NCBI GenBank assembly: GCA_024220525.1
Contig: JAMYWO010000242.1
Span: 30,543-40,905 of the forward strand
Direction: 5' to 3'
DNA: 10,363 nucleotides
Source: Cochliopodium minus
Lineage: Eukaryota > Discosea > Himatismenida > Cochliopodiidae
Positions within the stretch are counted from its first letter, which is position 1. The number at the start of each line of letters is the position of its first letter. The notes under the pieces are model-generated. The model worked only from the letters and a program-made list of their open reading frames with translations, was not told the origin of the DNA and did no database searches. Below are positions 8,245-10,363 of the stretch, piece by piece. The translations under genes were made by a program, and so were the position numbers.

Positions 8245-10259
8245 CTCTGATGTTCAAGAAGGTATCAGCAACTTCTTCAATGTAAAGAAAAGCCTTGTAA
8301 AAAGCAGGAACTTTTTGGAGTCCGATGTTTTGGCTGGAAGAGTTGAAGACAGTCCAAGATAAAGAGCTTAACTGTTTTTCATTCAAATCCAAAGTGTAAA
8401 AAGACCAATTCAACACAGGAGACTTATTAAGAAGAACTAAAATATTTTATTTTTTATTTTTAAATTTATTTATTTATTTTAATTAATCACACTTTTAATA
8501 TAGTTTTGAAATTTATTTTTTTAAATGTTTATTTTTTTTATTTTTTATTTTTTGGTTTATTTAATTTTGAATTTATTTTTTATTTTATTTATTTTATTTT
8601 TTATTTTTTGTTAACCTTGTTTTGTTATTCCTTTCAAATCAAACATTTGATGGCCAAAGTTGATACGACCCATATTCTCCACCAATATTTGGAGAAGGGA
8701 GTTGGCAGGAGCAGAGACAGCGAGGTTGTTATAAGTATTTCTGTACAACACTGCTTGAGTCACATTATTTATCATTACCACTGCATTGTCATGTACATCT
8801 ATAACTATTTTTTTAAAAAATAATTAAAAAAATAAAAATTTAAAAAAAAAAAATCATTGTCAAAATTGAAATAAATAAAAAAATAAATATTAAAATAAAA
8901 ATAAAAATTAAAAAACAAAAAACAAAAAACAAGTAAAAATAATAAGAAAATAAATTATTAGAAAAAATAATAAGAAAAAAAATAAATCAGTAGAAAAATA
9001 AAAAATAAAAATTTAAAACTAAAAAAAATCATTGTCAAAATAATAATAAAATAAAAATTAAAAATTAAAAAACAAAAAATAAGAAAAATAATAAGAAAAT
9101 AAAATAAGTCATTTTTAAAACAAAAAATAAAAAAAAAAAAAAAAAAAAAAAATTATTTAAAATTTTTTGCCTTCCAATAAACCCTGAGATACACCGTTGA
9201 CAAGAGTGGCAACATAAACTACATAACCATAAGGACTGTCAAGTTGCTCGAAAGTAAGGGTGTTTGTATTTTTCTGGACTGGTTTGTCTCCCATCAAATT
9301 TTCTAATTGTTCCAACAAAACTGCTCTAAAAAAAGATTTTATTCAATTTTTTTATTTTTTTATTTATTTTATTTTTTTATTTTTTTATTTTTTTATTTAT
9401 TTTATTTATTAATTTTTTAATTTTTTTTTAATTTTTTTTCTTATTATTTTTTATTTTTTTACCTTTGTGTTATTTGTACAGTTCCATAACCTATTATTTT
9501 CTTAGGTTGTGGTTCAGGAGGAAATGGATTATTTGAATGTGCTTGTAAACTTTTGAAGAAAAAAGTCAAATTTTATTAATTTTAATTTTAATTTTATTTT
9601 ATTTAAATTAAAAATTTTTATTATTTATTTTTTAATTTTATTAAAAAATCTTTTATTTTTTTACACTTTTTGAACAGCAATGAATTTGTCTACCCCATCA
9701 GAACCCACATTATGTACACCGTTTTCGGAAATAGGCGCATTGTAATCATAAGACTGAATTACAGCACTATAAGGACCGCCATTAGCACCTAAATCAAATT
9801 GTAAAAAAAAATTTTAATTTTATTTATTTGATTAAGATTTTTTTATTAAAACTTTATTTTATTTTGATTTTTAATCATTTAATTCTGATTACATATTGTT
9901 TATTATTTCAATTTTTTATTTTAAAAATGTTATTTTTATTTATTTTTAAAAAGTATTTTGATTTTATTTTATTTTTAATTTATTTTTTCTTTTATTTTAT
10001 TTTAAAAATATTATTTAAAATTATTTTTAAATTAAATTTTTTAATAATATTTTAAAAAACTAATTTGATATTATTTTTTATTTTTTATTTATTTTTTCTT
10101 AATTATTTTCTTTTACCTCCCCAATAGTAAAAATTGTCACCACCAATACCCATGTATAAAACTGCACTGCTGTCGTTGATGGAGAGAATATCATTAAGTT
10201 GTTGAGCCAGAAAAATGGATGGAGTGGATGCCATCTTTTCCCCCCAATGTGTCAACCAA
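8245..10259 (-). CDS. GH35 beta-galactosidase, six internal exons, incomplete at both ends
   Basis: GH35 enzymes remove terminal beta-galactose, usually in lysosomes or outside the cell. Minus-strand exons are 10259-10117, 9788-9665, 9549-9463, 9325-9171, 8804-8616 and 8436-8245, together 890 nt or about 296 residues in one frame. In order they show WLTHWGEK, YMGIGGDNFYYWGGANGGP, SYDYNAPISENG, then NPFPPEPQPKKIIGYGTV, LTFEQLDSPYGYVVY, DVHDNAVV, LVENMGRINFG, FDLKGI and VPAFYKAFLY. These follow human GLB1 step by step from just after the nucleophile-containing segment to the jelly-roll domains. The N-terminal barrel with the catalytic glutamates lies beyond the window. The terminal region expected after AFY...TFLNIR (a WINGFNLGRYW-like motif) is absent because sequence stops at 8137. 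An ATG at 10234 is internal, not a start: coding continues upstream to the TTAG acceptor. Introns are 115-366 nt. Confidence 0.92.
8831..9110. repeat. Imperfect direct duplication, offset about 175 bp
   Basis: AAATTTAAAA...AAATCATTGTCAAAAT occurs near 8838-8866 and again near 9010-9041. Both are followed by similar runs of ATTAAAAAACAAAAAA and AATAATAAGAAAATA. The offset between the two TCATTGTC anchors (8854 and 9029) is 175 bp. The whole pair lies inside the GC-AG intron. Confidence 0.65.
9129..9152. repeat. Poly-A run of 24
   Basis: An uninterrupted run of adenines on the plus strand lies about 20 bp from the GC donor of the GH35 intron. On the sense strand it is a poly-T run near the 5' splice site. 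Length may be inexact, as such runs are often mis-sequenced. Confidence 0.8.
9789..10116 (-). other. A-rich (sense) intron of the GH35 gene
   Basis: This 328-nt intron has donor GTAAAAG at 10116 and acceptor GATTTAG ending at 9789. It is T-rich on the plus strand, hence A-rich in the transcript, and contains no recognised gene. A 75-codon Phe/Ile/Leu-rich plus-strand frame at 9828-10055 is a by-product of composition. Confidence 0.8.
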
Positions 10260-10295
10260 CTAATAAATAATAAAATAAAAAATGATAAAATAAAT

Positions 10296-10363
10296 TAAAA
10301 AATAAAAAATAAAAAATAAAAAATAAAAAATAAAAAATAAAAAATAAAAAATAAAAAATAAAA
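10296..10363. repeat. (TAAAAAA)n heptamer array at the right edge
   Basis: T recurs every seventh base from 10296 to the end of the window, about 9.7 perfect copies of TAAAAAA. The array lies in the intron upstream of the first visible GH35 exon and continues beyond the window. Confidence 0.95.

Larger units (their letters stand above)
8805..9170 (-). other. GC-AG intron of the GH35 gene with an internal duplication
   Basis: The exon ending TTG GAA G at 9171 is followed by GCAAAAAATTTT, with no GT that keeps the homology. The next exon starts after AAATAG at 8805. Both sides are phase 1, and the join LLE-V-I-DVHDNA restores alignment with the GH35 family. AAG|GC is the usual context of natural GC-AG donors. 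A second acceptor six bases on (ATAG|AT, exon from 8798) would drop two residues in frame. Read on the sense strand the intron is T-rich. Confidence 0.8.

Noticed and set aside
8506-8823. 105-codon plus-strand ORF
   Set aside because: It is antisense to the GH35 exon with LVENMGRINFG and is extended by T-rich intron sequence.
9828-10055. 75-codon hydrophobic plus-strand ORF
   Set aside because: It lies inside a T-rich GH35 intron and has only low-complexity Phe/Ile/Leu content.
10232-10234. ATG as the GH35 start
   Set aside because: The frame continues upstream as WLTHWGEK, a conserved internal GH35 motif, to a splice acceptor at 10260.

Overview
The window is AT-rich nuclear DNA from a eukaryote with short AT-rich spliceosomal introns, most likely a free-living protist, perhaps amoeboid. 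The evidence is multi-exon genes with GT...AG introns (one GC...AG), a RhoGAP gene, a lysosomal-type GH35 beta-galactosidase and a non-LTR retrotransposon. I cannot name the species. Two single N characters (2370 and 8137) look like assembly joins, so order across them is not assured.

Region 1 (1-4160) is a retrotransposon cluster. Two diverged copies of the same reverse transcriptase lie on the minus strand. Copy 1 (1 to about 1717) is a frameshifted pseudogene. It carries the 3' half of the element: RT palm motifs, a CCHC zinc knuckle and a restriction-like endonuclease domain. Copy 2 (2371-4160) has one open frame with all RT motifs but lacks both ends. Between them, on the plus strand, is a broken Ulp1/C48 cysteine protease (about 1737-2200), and next to it a Ser/Pro-rich minus-strand reading frame. 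RT plus restriction-like endonuclease plus Ulp1 is the module set of NeSL-type elements. The inverted Ulp1 next to a 5'-truncated RT resembles a 5'-inverted ('twin-primed') insertion.

Region 2 (4161-5361) holds a plus-strand gene for a small single-pass membrane protein with a glycosylated ectodomain and an unclear N-terminus, followed by an empty AT-rich spacer.

Region 3 (5362-7989) is a seven-exon plus-strand gene that I assembled by splice phase. It has an N-terminal RhoGAP domain with a complete catalytic signature, then a C-terminal PH-like domain resembling the PHear domain of the endocytic protein NECAP. The arginine finger sits in a 30-nt exon.

Region 4 (8138-10363) holds six minus-strand exons of a GH35 beta-galactosidase, lacking both its N-terminal barrel (outside the window) and its C-terminal end (lost at the N at 8137). 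One of its introns has a GC donor. The RhoGAP and GH35 genes converge on 8137, inside 7-bp A/T arrays, and both appear to lose their 3' ends there.

The genes show no shared pathway. The RhoGAP/PHear protein would act on Rho-GTPase and endocytic signalling, and the GH35 enzyme in lysosomal glycan breakdown.
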